Assembly: GCA_030425805.1 (NCBI GenBank)
Contig: JAUHZC010000003.1
Coordinates: 188,701-252,700, forward strand
From: Alphaproteobacteria bacterium
GTDB taxonomy: Bacteria > Pseudomonadota > Alphaproteobacteria > JAUHZC01
Length of the DNA: 64,000 nt
Direction of reading: 5' to 3'
In this document: positions 52,463-63,869 of the stretch, one piece after another
Numbering within the stretch: the first letter of the stretch is position 1
Layout: each line of letters starts with the position of its first letter
Position numbers and translations under genes: made by a program
The notes under the pieces: model-generated
Database searches by the model: none
The model's input: the letters and a program-made list of their open reading frames with translations, nothing else
Told to the model about the DNA's origin: nothing

Positions 52463-55400
52463 GTGTCAAAATTTTGTGTCACGCTTGACGATAAATATAC
52501 CCTCCAGGAGGGCCGCATCTATCTCACAGGTCTTCAGGCTTTGGTGCGCCTTCTCCTCATGCAGCGCTGGGCAGACCAATCTCACGGATTTAATACAGCA
52601 GGATTTCTCTCCGGTTATCGGGGATCTCCCCTGGCTGGCATTGATCTTGAGGCCTGGCGTGCCGCAAAATATCTAGAAGAAAATCGTGTAATTTTTCGTC
52701 CTGCCATTAATGAAGATTTGGGGGCAACAGCTGTGTGGGGAAGTCAACAAGCCAGCCTCTTTCCTGGAGCAACTGTCCAGGGTGTTTACGGTATGTGGTA
52801 TGGCAAGGGCCCAGGCGTAGATCGTAGTCTTGATGCAATTAAACATGCAAACCACGCAGGGACAAGCCGACTTGGGGGTGTGCTTGCCCTCATGGGGGAT
52901 GACCATGCTTGCAAATCTTCCACTTTGCCTCATCAAAGCGATATGGCCATGATGTCGGCCTTTGTCCCAATTCTGAATCCATCTTCTGTACAAGATGTTC
53001 TGGATTTAGGGCTCTACGGATGGGCAATGTCTCGGGCCAGTGGGTTATGGACAGGCTTCAAAATGGTTTCCGATACAGCAGAAACAGCAGCTTCTGTAAC
53101 TGTGGGATCGGAGCGTTTTCACCTTCTTCCACCAGAGCGTTATGGCGGAGAGACCGCAAGTCTTTCCATTCGTTGGCCAGACCAACCAGCTGTGCAAGAA
53201 GAACGCCTCCATACCGAGCGTCTTCCCCTGGTTCAGCGTTTTGCTTATGCTCACCGGCTCGACAAAATTCTTTGGGCACCAAAAAAAGCCCGTGTAGGGA
53301 TTGTGGTGACAGGAAAGTCGACGATTGATACTCTTCAGGCACTTTCAGATCTTGGCATTGATAACAAACTTGGACGGGATTTGGGCATTCGTGTCTATAA
53401 GGTTGCTCTCACCTGGCCCCTTGAGCCAGAACGGCTCAAGGAGTTTGCTGAGGATTTGGAAGAAATCATTGTGGTGGAAGAAAAACAGCCTTTGATCGAA
53501 AACCAGATAAAAACATTGCTTTATGCTTATCCAGAGAGCCAGCGTCCTCAGGTTGTTGGTAAAACTGATGAACGGGGCCGGCCTCTGCTTCCTGTGACTT
53601 ATGAGCTCGATAGTTTGCAGATTGCAACAGCTCTCGGGCAGCGTTTCCAAAAGCTTGGCATTCCTCTCGAGAAACGAAGTGCAAGTCAGTTAAACTCCTT
53701 GCAACAACGCCAAGCTGAGCTTCAAGAAAAGAATGTTCGCCTAGAGAGATCTCCTTTTTATTGCTCGGGTTGTCCGCACAATACGTCAACCCGGGTTATA
53801 GAAGGGTCTCGAGCTCTTGCAGGAATTGGATGCCACTACATGGCCACTTGGGTTGAGAGTGAACGCACAAAAACAGTCAGCCATATGGGGGGTGAAGGTG
53901 CCGGGTGGATTGGCCAATCTCCTTTCCGGGAAGAGCCCCATATTTTTGCGAATATGGGTGATGGGACCTACTACCATTCAGGGCTGATGGCAATTCGGGC
54001 ATGTGTCGCAGAGAACGTGAATATTACCTACAAGATTCTCTATAACGATGCTGTTGCCATGACGGGTGGTCAGCCTGTGGAGGGTGGTTTGACTGTGCCG
54101 CAAATCACACAACAGGTCGCAGCAGAAGGGGTGAAGAAGATCGTCGTTGTAACAGATGATCCTGAAAAATACCCGGTAGGAGCTGGCTTTGCTTCAGACG
54201 TAAAAATCTATGATCGCAGTGAACTAGAGTGGGTTCAGCAAACTTTGCGAGAATGGCCCGGAGTTTCAGCGCTTATCTATGATCAAACCTGTGCAGCCGA
54301 ACTTCGGCGTCGCCGTAAGCGGGGAATGGCTGAAGATCCGCCTGTGAGAGCCTTTATTCATAAAGATGTGTGTGAAGGTTGTGGCCATTGTAGTGAAAAA
54401 TCCCACTGCCTTTCCGTGACTCCTGTTGAAACAGCCTTCGGAGAAAAACGGGCCATTGACCAATCAAGCTGTAATAAGGATTTTTCCTGTGTAGATGGTT
54501 TTTGTCCAAGCTTTGTGAGTCTGGAGGGCGCTGTTTTGAAAACGCCTAGTCCAGAGCCAAGTCTTTTTGACCATGCGCTCCCAACACCAAAACAACCCCC
54601 CTTAGAAACGCCGTATCCGATCTACATCACCGGCATTGGAGGGACGGGAATTGTGACCGTAGGAGCTTTGTTGGGGATGGCAGCTCACCTTGAGGGAAAG
54701 GGATGTACGGTTGTTGATCAAGTTGGTCTCGCACAAAAGGGAGGGGCTGTAGTATGCCAGCTTACCATTGGCAAAGGTCCAGAGCAGCTCAAAAGTGCCC
54801 GCATCGGAACCGGACAAACGCGTCTCCTTCTGGGGTGTGACTTAGTCGTCTCCGCTTATCCAGATACATTGCGGACGTTACTTCCTAAAACCACTAAAGC
54901 TATTATTAATCAGAATCAGGCCATTACGGGGGAATTTACCAAGGGCGGGACTTATGACTTCAAGACCAAAACCCTTCTCCAGGATCTCAAAGCCTATGTT
55001 GATCCTGATGATTTGGATTTAGTTCCCGCAGGAGAAGTAGCGAAAGCTCTTCTAGGGGATACAATTTCGACCAATATTTTCATGATGGGTTATAGCCTTC
55101 AAAAAGGATTGGTGCCTGTTTCTCTTGAGGCTGTTGAGGAAGCAATCCGTTTGAATAATGTCGCTGTTGAGCAAAATCTCCAAGCTTTGTACCTGGGCCG
55201 TTTAATGGCTCACGAACCTGAGCTTGTACAAAAAGCAGCCCTCAAAGAAAAACCTCTGGAAGAGCCAATCCCCAAAGGATTAGAAGAGCTCATTTCTCAT
55301 CGCATGCTGCATCTTTCAGCATATCAGGACATTGACCTTGCTCACACTTTTGAGGCCTTTATTCGTCGTGTGCAGTATCGTGAGGCAGAAGTTTGCCCAG

Positions 55401-55945
55401 GGCGGGAATCTTTAACCCAGGCAGTTGCTGTAAACCTGGCCAAGTTTATGATGGTTAAGGACGAATATGAAGTTGGGCGTCTCTACACAGATGGCCGCCT
55501 CGAGGAACAGCTCAAGGCTCAGTTTGAGAAATGGGATCGGATGCACCTTTATCTTTCGCCCCCAATCTTGGCGCCGAAAGATCCTCATACTGGAAAGCCT
55601 ATTAAAATCAAGGTAGGAGCCTGGGCTTTGCGGGTCTTCCGTTTGCTAGCGCGTTTCAAATCAATTCGCGGAAAGTGGTATGACCCGTTCTCATACTTGG
55701 GGGAGCGTAAGCACGAGCGTCAGCTTTTAGCTCAATATCAGGACCTTCTTTCCGAGATTCTGCCAGGTCTTACGGCTGAAAACCATGCTATTGCTGTGAA
55801 GCTTGCCAGGCTTCCAGACGAAATTCGTGGCTATGGTTACATCAAAGAAGGCAAAGCAGTTACTGCTGAAAAACAAAAGCAAAAACTCCTTGCCCAGTTC
55901 TGGGAAAAAGCCTCAGGAAATACTCTCTCTGGGACGAATGGATAA
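52463..55945 (+). CDS. Indolepyruvate ferredoxin oxidoreductase, fused alpha/beta/gamma type
   Basis: 1160 residues from GTG 52463, preferred because GGGAGGGG precedes it; an ATG at 52445 would add six residues. It oxidatively decarboxylates aryl or branched 2-oxoacids to acyl-CoA. Order of parts: pyrimidine-binding and TPP domains (LTGLQALVRL, GYRGSPLAGIDLE, YCSGCPHNT, MGDGTYYHSG), a ferredoxin-like Cys cluster (CEGCGHCSEKSHC, later CVDGFCPS), then the gamma domain (YITGIGGTGIVTVGALLGMA, VDQVGLAQKGGA). The single large chain is typical of Proteobacteria. It converges on the TssE-like gene with 6 bases between. Confidence 0.93.
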   Translation: MSKFCVTLDDKYTLQEGRIYLTGLQALVRLLLMQRWADQSHGFNTAGFLSGYRGSPLAGIDLEAWRAAKYLEENRVIFRPAINEDLGATAVWGSQQASLFPGATVQGVYGMWYGKGPGVDRSLDAIKHANHAGTSRLGGVLALMGDDHACKSSTLPHQSDMAMMSAFVPILNPSSVQDVLDLGLYGWAMSRASGLWTGFKMVSDTAETAASVTVGSERFHLLPPERYGGETASLSIRWPDQPAVQEERLHTERLPLVQRFAYAHRLDKILWAPKKARVGIVVTGKSTIDTLQALSDLGIDNKLGRDLGIRVYKVALTWPLEPERLKEFAEDLEEIIVVEEKQPLIENQIKTLLYAYPESQRPQVVGKTDERGRPLLPVTYELDSLQIATALGQRFQKLGIPLEKRSASQLNSLQQRQAELQEKNVRLERSPFYCSGCPHNTSTRVIEGSRALAGIGCHYMATWVESERTKTVSHMGGEGAGWIGQSPFREEPHIFANMGDGTYYHSGLMAIRACVAENVNITYKILYNDAVAMTGGQPVEGGLTVPQITQQVAAEGVKKIVVVTDDPEKYPVGAGFASDVKIYDRSELEWVQQTLREWPGVSALIYDQTCAAELRRRRKRGMAEDPPVRAFIHKDVCEGCGHCSEKSHCLSVTPVETAFGEKRAIDQSSCNKDFSCVDGFCPSFVSLEGAVLKTPSPEPSLFDHALPTPKQPPLETPYPIYITGIGGTGIVTVGALLGMAAHLEGKGCTVVDQVGLAQKGGAVVCQLTIGKGPEQLKSARIGTGQTRLLLGCDLVVSAYPDTLRTLLPKTTKAIINQNQAITGEFTKGGTYDFKTKTLLQDLKAYVDPDDLDLVPAGEVAKALLGDTISTNIFMMGYSLQKGLVPVSLEAVEEAIRLNNVAVEQNLQALYLGRLMAHEPELVQKAALKEKPLEEPIPKGLEELISHRMLHLSAYQDIDLAHTFEAFIRRVQYREAEVCPGRESLTQAVAVNLAKFMMVKDEYEVGRLYTDGRLEEQLKAQFEKWDRMHLYLSPPILAPKDPHTGKPIKIKVGAWALRVFRLLARFKSIRGKWYDPFSYLGERKHERQLLAQYQDLLSEILPGLTAENHAIAVKLARLPDEIRGYGYIKEGKAVTAEKQKQKLLAQFWEKASGNTLSGTNG

Positions 55946-55951
55946 GTCTTA

Positions 55952-56443
55952 CTAACCAATCTTTTGAGGAGGCTGGAGATCTTGTTTAGGAGAATCAAAG
56001 CTCTCCAGATTGGCTTGGAATTTAATACGCTGCTCGATTTGGTTCACAAGCACATCACCATAGACCGTAATCACAAGGGTTTGGGTGGTTGGATCATAGT
56101 CTTCGATTTCTACATGAACATTCAGAAACCGGGGCTCAAAGCGCATAATGGTTTCTGCCAAAATCTCGCTCACGGCTTCCCAAGCTGCAATATTTTCTGA
56201 GGGGATATTTGAAAAATCCATAAACCCATAACCAAGCACAGACCAACGGACCTCATCTGGCATAGCATCTGTATCGTACCGGGCATAAAAAGAGCGTGTG
56301 TTGAGAAGTCGGCCGACTTCCTCTGCAATTGATTCAAAAAGCCCATGGATATCGTAACCCCGAAATGGCACAGATTCATGCTGTGTCTTAGGATCATCAT
56401 CTTGCAAGCGATCAAATAAAGGGGCTCTAAAAATTTCTGTCAT
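55952..56443 (-). CDS. tssE: Type VI secretion baseplate protein TssE (gp25-like)
   Basis: 163 residues. PLFDRLQDDDP at the start, SIAEEVGRLLNTRSF, VRWSVLGYGFMDFSN and ETIMRFEPRFLNVHVEIEDY match TssE/GPW-gp25 proteins that form the T6SS baseplate wedge. Its ATG overlaps the stop of the NDUFS4-like gene (ATGA), an unusual partner. No TssB, TssC or TssK gene lies nearby in the window, so other parts must be elsewhere if the machine is functional. A phage or eCIS gp25 protein is the alternative. Confidence 0.8.
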   Translation of the reverse strand: MTEIFRAPLFDRLQDDDPKTQHESVPFRGYDIHGLFESIAEEVGRLLNTRSFYARYDTDAMPDEVRWSVLGYGFMDFSNIPSENIAAWEAVSEILAETIMRFEPRFLNVHVEIEDYDPTTQTLVITVYGDVLVNQIEQRIKFQANLESFDSPKQDLQPPQKIG

Positions 56444-56745
56444 GAGTTGCCTCTATAGCGGCCTGGCCTGAAACGATCTCCATAACTTTTTATAATTGGT
56501 TTCCCATCTCCTTGAGTAACGAGGGTATAGGAAAGACCCTGAGCCTCAGCATAGGCAACAGCAGCATCTTTATTAGGAAATGTCAGGGCCTTTTGAGACT
56601 GCGTTGCACGCTCTCCTACCCACCCCATCAAAGGGTCCCGATAGAGATTACCGCGGGGCATGTATTCTAAAATCCACTGAGATGTTTTAGCCTTTCCAGA
56701 CTGGGTGGCGACTTTGGAATAGGGATAGATACGGACTTTAACCAT
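56440..56745 (-). CDS. ETC complex I subunit, NDUFS4-like
   Basis: 101 residues from ATG 56745, with AAGG upstream; a longer frame upstream is antisense to the PAAR-like gene. VKVRIYPYSKVATQSGKAKT, WILEYMPRG and DPLMGWVGERATQSQ, then FPNKDAAVAYAEAQGLSY, match the 18 kDa (AQDQ/NDUFS4) subunit of NADH dehydrogenase found in mitochondria and alphaproteobacteria. It is thus a lineage marker. It overlaps the TssE-like gene downstream by 4 bases, without functional logic known to me. Confidence 0.9.
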   Translation of the reverse strand: MVKVRIYPYSKVATQSGKAKTSQWILEYMPRGNLYRDPLMGWVGERATQSQKALTFPNKDAAVAYAEAQGLSYTLVTQGDGKPIIKSYGDRFRPGRYRGNS

Positions 56746-56805
56746 AACCTTGATCTCACTCTCCCCAACAGTATACCCTAGACAAGGAAGCTTGATGAGA
56801 AAAAA

Positions 56806-57150
56806 ATGGCAGGACCTTTTGTAGGTATGGGGGCTCTGATTATGTGTGATAAAGGAGTCGTGCCTTTGCCTCTCGTTGTAACACCCCAAAACCGTGTGAT
56901 GGGAACAGCGGGCCCCCTTGCAAATATCATGGATTTCATTCCCATGAACAATATTAAGCCCTTTGGGATCTGTGCCGTTCTCGGAGGGTTGCCCTGCGTG
57001 CCAGCAATTGTGGCGCCGTGGATCGTCGGATGCCCAATTGTGCATGTTGGACCCATGCCTGCACTCACGATGCAATCTCAGGCCATGTGTGCTTTGGGAG
57101 GGCAGGTTAAAATCCTCTTCCCAGGGCCTCCTACAACGGTCATTCCTTAG
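56806..57150 (+). CDS. PAAR-like (DUF4280/DUF4150 type) spike-tip protein
   Basis: 114 residues. GPFVGMGALIMCDKG, LANIMDFIPMNNIKPFGICA and ALTMQSQAMCALGGQVKILF match PAAR-like proteins, where repeated Gly- and Pro-rich turns form a cone that tips a VgrG-type spike. Six Cys in the body agree with the family. It is divergent from the TssE/NDUFS4 pair. No effector domain is attached, so it may be a simple tip or adaptor. The ribosome site is weak. Confidence 0.8.
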   Translation: MAGPFVGMGALIMCDKGVVPLPLVVTPQNRVMGTAGPLANIMDFIPMNNIKPFGICAVLGGLPCVPAIVAPWIVGCPIVHVGPMPALTMQSQAMCALGGQVKILFPGPPTTVIP

Positions 57151-57387
57151 GAAGAAGAGCCTGGTTGAGAAAAAAGTGCTAAAATTGTCAGATTTTTCGT
57201 ATTTTGAACCAATTATAGTGTAAACTGTGTGGCAGCTCTTGATCGACTCTTACTAAATAGTGCTGTTAAAATAGCTTTTGCAAATCGCTTTAATTTCAGA
57301 TTTTAAGGAGAGGAGAGGGAAGGGTCAGCATAGCTGGCTCTGTACAAGGATGCTTAATAAAACTGAAACGCTAAAGGAGATTACGTA

Positions 57388-57597
57388 ATGGCGACAGGAA
57401 CAGTAAAATGGTTTAATCCAACAAAAGGGTATGGATTTATTGCACCTCAAGATGGGTCTAAGGACGTTTTTGTGCATATCAGTGCTGTTGAAAAATCAGG
57501 AATGAATGGCTTGGACGAGGGACAAAAAGTAAGTTTTGACCTTGAAACAAACAGAGATAAAACATCTGCTGTTAATCTTGCTTTAATTCAAGAATAA
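57388..57597 (+). CDS. Cold shock protein (CspA family)
   Basis: 69 residues, a single cold-shock domain. [20 protein letters not shown] carries RNP1 (KGYGFI) and DVFVHISAV carries RNP2. It binds single-stranded RNA and keeps it unfolded. Upstream is a 237-base untranslated stretch, long enough for a thermosensing 5' leader as in cspA of E. coli; nothing specific was recognised in it. GGAG precedes the ATG. Confidence 0.95.
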   Translation: MATGTVKWFNPTKGYGFIAPQDGSKDVFVHISAVEKSGMNGLDEGQKVSFDLETNRDKTSAVNLALIQE

Positions 57598-57606
57598 CCC
57601 CAAAAA

Positions 57607-57636
57607 AATCTACCAAAGCTCCCCCTTTGGTAGATT
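57607..57636 (-). terminator. Rho-independent terminator of the rod-shape operon
   Basis: AATCTACCAAAG (57607-57618) and CTTTGGTAGATT (57625-57636) form a perfect 12-pair stem. On the minus strand it is followed by a T-run (A-run 57602-57608 on the plus strand), so it ends rodA. It may also stop cspA transcription. It overlaps the last two bases of the rodA stop codon. Confidence 0.85.
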
Positions 57637-58795
57637 AAAATAATCCTGGCCGTTGGCTGGAGATTCGGCTGTGAGCCTGAAGATCGCAGGCAAAAAGAAG
57701 CCCGAATGAGGCCATGATTGTGAGAAGCGATGTCCCCCCATAAGAAATGAGGGGAAGAGGAACTCCCACAACGGGAAGCATTCCCATGACCATGGCCGTA
57801 TTTACAAACACGTAGAGAAACAGAGACGTTGTGACTCCGAACACGATGAGCCGTCCGAATTGGTGATGAACGCGCCATGCAACCCGATATCCGTATCCAA
57901 TTAAGAGACCAAAGAGGAACAGAAGGAAAATCGCACCTGCAAAGCCCCATTCTTCTCCGATCATTGTAAAGATAAAGTCGGTTTGCTTTTCAGGTAGAAA
58001 ATTCAGATAACTCTGACTCCCTTGCATAAAACCCTTCCCAAACAAGCCTCCTGAACCAAGGGCAATTTTGGATTGAATCACGTGGTAACCCGAGCCCAAA
58101 GGATCATTTTCAGGATTGAGAAATGTTAAAACACGCTTCTTCTGGTAGGTGTGTAAGAAAGGCCATGCAAGAGGTGGGAGCCCTACAATGGCTAAACCTC
58201 CCACCCATAAATAGAATTTATGAATGCCTGCAACAATAATCATGGCTCCACCAATCATTAAGATCATTAGAGTTGTTCCCAGGTCTGGCTGACGCAGAAT
58301 CAGGAGTGAAGGGATCAGAAGCAGACAAAAAGGAATAATCGGGGCCCAGAAAGTTCGCACTTCTATGTCACTTAACTGATGAAAATAGCGGGCAAGGGCT
58401 GGAATAATGGCTACTTTCATCAGCTCAGAAGGTTGGAGCTGGATAAAGCCAAGATTAATCCATCGTCGGGCCCCCATGCCTACAAACCCCATTACCTCAA
58501 CGCCGATAAGCATGACAAAACACAGACCATAGATCCAGAAAGCCCATCGAAAAAGCGATCTTAAAGAAGCCAAAGATATCACAAGCATCATACTAAATCC
58601 GATAAGGAACCGGACGAGCTGCTTGGCCGCCCAAGGCTGCCAGCTTCCACCTGCTGCAGAATAGAGTGTCATGAGCCCAATGCCAATGAGGATAAAGATG
58701 ATGAAAATCATTCCCCAGGGAAGGGACCAGAAAGTCTGAAAAGCAGAGCGAAGGCCGCGTTTGGAATGATGGTCCAGGTGGAGATTAAATTGCAT
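57635..58795 (-). CDS. rodA: Peptidoglycan polymerase RodA (SEDS family)
   Basis: 386 residues with about ten membrane helices. SEDS motifs: WAAKQLVRFLIG, GMGARRWINLGFIQLQPSELMK, LRQPDLGTTLM, and PLPLISYGGTSLL near the C-terminus. It is a glycosyltransferase that works with PBP2 in cell elongation. It overlaps mrdA by 11 bases and is the last gene of the mreBCD-mrdA-rodA operon. Confidence 0.96.
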   Translation of the reverse strand: MQFNLHLDHHSKRGLRSAFQTFWSLPWGMIFIIFILIGIGLMTLYSAAGGSWQPWAAKQLVRFLIGFSMMLVISLASLRSLFRWAFWIYGLCFVMLIGVEVMGFVGMGARRWINLGFIQLQPSELMKVAIIPALARYFHQLSDIEVRTFWAPIIPFCLLLIPSLLILRQPDLGTTLMILMIGGAMIIVAGIHKFYLWVGGLAIVGLPPLAWPFLHTYQKKRVLTFLNPENDPLGSGYHVIQSKIALGSGGLFGKGFMQGSQSYLNFLPEKQTDFIFTMIGEEWGFAGAIFLLFLFGLLIGYGYRVAWRVHHQFGRLIVFGVTTSLFLYVFVNTAMVMGMLPVVGVPLPLISYGGTSLLTIMASFGLLFACDLQAHSRISSQRPGLF

Positions 58796-60602
58796 TGTAT
58801 TTCACTCCCATTTTGCTGGCAGCTTGAAGGATTTTGACTCCCTCAGGGGCGGCTGTTTGGCTGCCCCATCCCCCATGATCAATAATCACAGAGACAGCAT
58901 ATTGAGGGTTCTCTGGTGTGGTAAATCCAACAAACATAGCATGATCTCTCAGATGCCAAGGGAGCTCGTGTGTTTTACGAACGCCGGCTTCCCTCTCTGC
59001 TTTTGAAATGCGGCGGACCTGGGCTGTTCCTGTTTTTCCAGCAATACGGGGTATGACTTTATTGAATCGACGCAAAGTTCCCCGTTCTCCATAGACCGCT
59101 GTCATCATGCCCTTGCGCACAAGCTCAAGGTGCTGAGGAGGGCAATCTATAGGGTTCCAGGAGAGAAGAGAGCTCTCTGCGGCTTTTTCAAAATCAAGAG
59201 TTGGTTCAATTTTTCGGCCGCTGGCAAGACGGGCTGTCATGATGGCGAGCTGAAGGGGTGTTGCTTGGGTATACCCTTGCCCAATCCCTGTGTTCACAGT
59301 TTCCCCGCGATACCAGGGTTGCCCCAGATATTTTTTCTTCCACTCTCGGTCAGGAATGAGTCCAGATTTTTCGCCAGGCAATCCAAGGGAAGAAACACTT
59401 CCAAGGCCTAAATCTCGTGCCATATCAGCGATTGCATCAATTCCAATTTTAAGTGCGAGTGTATAGAAAAAAGGATCACAAGAAAGCGCAATAGAATTGA
59501 GAGGGTTTACATTTCCATGGCCATGCTTGCGCCAACAGTGGAAAGTGTGGGATCCCAAGTGAAACTTTCCATTGCAGTGCACAGTGTAATTTTCATCAAT
59601 AGCCCGCTTTTTGAAGGCTGCTAAAAGAGTCACCATCTTAAAAGTAGATGCCGGAGGATAGAGCCCCTGAAGGGGTTTGAATGTGAGAGGATGGTGAGGA
59701 TCATTCAAAAGTTCAGCCCAGCTTTTGTGATCAATCCCTTCTACAAATTTGTTTGAGTCGTAAGAAGGCTTTGAAACAATGGCTTCAATGGCTCCATTCT
59801 TGACATTAATGACAACACAGCTCGCACTTTTATATTCCTCAAGCTCATCACTAACAAATTTCTGGAGCTCATAGTTCAGAGTAAGTTTTTGATTGCGACC
59901 ACTTTTAGGAGGGGTTTGAGAGATTGTGCGAATCGGGCGATTGACAGCATTCACCTCGACTTCTTCATAGCCAATCTTCCCTCTAAGGCTGGTATCGTGA
60001 ACTTTCTCAATACCGCTCTTGCCCATGCGAAAGTCAGAGAGTTGAAGATAAGGCCGCTCAATTTGGTCTCCTTTTGCAGGGCGTCGGACATATCCAATCA
60101 CATGAGCCATCTCATCCGTATAGGGATAATGCCGTCGCAACCCCTGTTCAACATGTACTCCTGGAAGATCAGGCAGCGCAAGAGAGAGGCGGGAAACTTC
60201 TTCCCAGTTGAGAGATTCCTTTAGATCGATCGGCATGAATTTGGGTCGTCGCAAGATTTGGTTTTCTGTGAGTTCAACTTCTTGGGGGGAGAGATGTAGA
60301 TAAGTCTGGGCTTGAGAAAGGGTTTCTCGCCAGTTTTCAGCTTCTTCTGGCACCATGAAGGCTTTGAAAATTGTCTTGTTATCACATAAAGGCTTTCCAC
60401 GAACGTCTAAGATAAGACCCCGTTGAGGCGAGAGAAACTGGAGCTTTAGCCGATTTTCTTCGGCAAGATTTTTGTAGTGGCGCCCTTTAATAAATTGCAG
60501 GTAGTACAGTCTTCCAATAAGGGCAAGGCCTAGAACAGATTTTCCCAGGCCTAAAATGAAGGCACGGCGGGTAAAACTGTGGAAATGCTCAAACTTTGCC
60601 AT
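58785..60602 (-). CDS. mrdA: Penicillin-binding protein 2 (MrdA)
   Basis: 605 residues. One N-terminal membrane helix (GKSVLGLALIGRLYYLQFI) precedes the dimerisation domain and the transpeptidase domain. The catalytic Ser319 is in ASTFK (SxxK), SCDPFFY is the SxD/SxN motif and GKTGTAQV the KTG motif. It crosslinks peptidoglycan during elongation with RodA. It overlaps mreD by 14 and rodA by 11 bases. Confidence 0.97.
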   Translation of the reverse strand: MAKFEHFHSFTRRAFILGLGKSVLGLALIGRLYYLQFIKGRHYKNLAEENRLKLQFLSPQRGLILDVRGKPLCDNKTIFKAFMVPEEAENWRETLSQAQTYLHLSPQEVELTENQILRRPKFMPIDLKESLNWEEVSRLSLALPDLPGVHVEQGLRRHYPYTDEMAHVIGYVRRPAKGDQIERPYLQLSDFRMGKSGIEKVHDTSLRGKIGYEEVEVNAVNRPIRTISQTPPKSGRNQKLTLNYELQKFVSDELEEYKSASCVVINVKNGAIEAIVSKPSYDSNKFVEGIDHKSWAELLNDPHHPLTFKPLQGLYPPASTFKMVTLLAAFKKRAIDENYTVHCNGKFHLGSHTFHCWRKHGHGNVNPLNSIALSCDPFFYTLALKIGIDAIADMARDLGLGSVSSLGLPGEKSGLIPDREWKKKYLGQPWYRGETVNTGIGQGYTQATPLQLAIMTARLASGRKIEPTLDFEKAAESSLLSWNPIDCPPQHLELVRKGMMTAVYGERGTLRRFNKVIPRIAGKTGTAQVRRISKAEREAGVRKTHELPWHLRDHAMFVGFTTPENPQYAVSVIIDHGGWGSQTAAPEGVKILQAASKMGVKYNAI

Positions 60603-61110
60603 GACTCCACCGCTGAATTTTTCCGCCTAGGAAGATATAAAACAGCGGGAAGCTTCCCACAGTCACAATCCAATTTTTCCAAATCAATTTTAAAACAAGA
60701 AACGTGCCAGCTGAGAAAAAGAGAACCCCTTTGACAAACATACAGGCTAACAAAATAAAACTCGCAAGGGCCCAAACTTGAAGGAAATGAGCATTCTCTA
60801 GGAAGTGCCTTTGGAAAATAACAAAGAGATGCAGGAGAACAAGAGATAATCCATGTACGCCAAGGGGTGCCCCAATGCTGATATCACAGAGTAAACCTAG
60901 GATAAGGAGATAGCTGACTTTTAATTGAGAGGGGTAAAAAAGGCTCCAACACATGACAATCAGCATGCACCACTGTCCTTCCGGCAGGGGATATTGTGCG
61001 GAGATAACTTCCATAACAAATCCAACGATGAGCGTTAGAAGAGGGAAAGATGACACGACATAGGGAAGTGCTTTTTCCCAGAAAGAGATGTCAAAATGCC
61101 CTCGACTCAT
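60589..61110 (-). CDS. mreD: Rod shape-determining protein MreD
   Basis: 173 residues with four to five hydrophobic helices (FPLLTLIVGFVMEVIS, LLILGLLCDISIGAPLGVHG). The Asp-Ile-x3-Pro-Leu-Gly-x-His-Gly segment is typical of MreD. It bridges the elongasome in the inner membrane. It overlaps mreC by 4 and mrdA by 14 bases. Low conservation is normal; context makes the call. Confidence 0.88.
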   Translation of the reverse strand: MSRGHFDISFWEKALPYVVSSFPLLTLIVGFVMEVISAQYPLPEGQWCMLIVMCWSLFYPSQLKVSYLLILGLLCDISIGAPLGVHGLSLVLLHLFVIFQRHFLENAHFLQVWALASFILLACMFVKGVLFFSAGTFLVLKLIWKNWIVTVGSFPLFYIFLGGKIQRWSHGKV

Positions 61111-61976
61111 AGCCGATCCTTGCGTGATTGTGGGTTGAAATCCTTAATAGGTTGATGATCAAGCACTTTGACTTGGCGCAAAAAAGCCAAATTCGGAGTC
61201 CACTTCACTGCGGGTTGATCTTGATTTTTCATGACAATGGTTCCCACATAGACGCCTCTGGGGAAGACGCCGCCATCCCCTGAGGTAATCACAGTATCGC
61301 CTTCCTTTATTTCTCGAACATTGAGAATATGCTCAAGCTTTAAAAGTTTGTCAGAGCGCCCGACAGCAATGCCCCGAAGGCCTTTTTTCCCAATAAGAAC
61401 AGGTGTATAGGAAAGAGGATTGTCTAGAGGCATCATGCGGCTATGGCGGTTTGCCACATCAATGAGTCGCCCTAGAAGAATTCCCTGGCTAACAACAGTT
61501 TGATGTCGCTCAAATCCATCATTTTTGCCTTTGTTAATCCAATAGTACTTTCCGCCACCGTAACCAGCTGCCATGAAAAAGTCGCAAGCTTTGCCAGTGT
61601 AGATATCTCCACTTGAAAACTGCTGGGTTTCTTGAAGAGCGTGATATTGGAGTTTGAGTCCCTCATACTCACGCTCAAGGTTTTTTAAAGCTTGGTTCTC
61701 CTTCATCAGATTCTGATAACGTCGCTGGTTGATGAACAGCAGCTTTACCCACTGTGCTCCTTCGCCCAACCATTGATAAGGTCGGGTGAGGGTATATCCA
61801 ACAGCGCCTGTTACGTCTTTTGCCCAGGTCAGGAGGCGTGTGTCTTGAAGTTTTGGGGAGACAAAAACAAAAACAACAGAAAAGGCAAGAGCTGCAAAGA
61901 GGAGCCAGAGACCCTTGTAATAAGCAAAGAGCCGGTTGTGTCGATTTCGACCTTGATAGACGAAGAACTTCCCCAC
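61107..61976 (-). CDS. mreC: Rod shape-determining protein MreC
   Basis: 289 residues. One N-terminal helix (GLWLLFAALAFSVVFVFVSP), then a coiled coil (NLMKENQALKNLEREYEGLK), then the periplasmic beta domain with GILLGRLIDVANRHSRMMPL, EGDTVITSGDGGVFPRGVYVG. It connects MreB filaments with the PBP2-RodA synthase. It lies 18 bases downstream of mreB. Confidence 0.93.
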   Translation of the reverse strand: MGKFFVYQGRNRHNRLFAYYKGLWLLFAALAFSVVFVFVSPKLQDTRLLTWAKDVTGAVGYTLTRPYQWLGEGAQWVKLLFINQRRYQNLMKENQALKNLEREYEGLKLQYHALQETQQFSSGDIYTGKACDFFMAAGYGGGKYYWINKGKNDGFERHQTVVSQGILLGRLIDVANRHSRMMPLDNPLSYTPVLIGKKGLRGIAVGRSDKLLKLEHILNVREIKEGDTVITSGDGGVFPRGVYVGTIVMKNQDQPAVKWTPNLAFLRQVKVLDHQPIKDFNPQSRKDRL

Positions 61977-61994
61977 GGCTCCAGCCTCCCGGGT

Positions 61995-63861
<1,867 letters not shown>

Positions 63862-63869
<8 letters not shown>

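Noticed and set aside
56746-57075. Upstream extension of the NDUFS4-like frame
   Set aside because: This part is antisense to the PAAR-like gene and its His/Cys-rich composition is typical of shadow translation.
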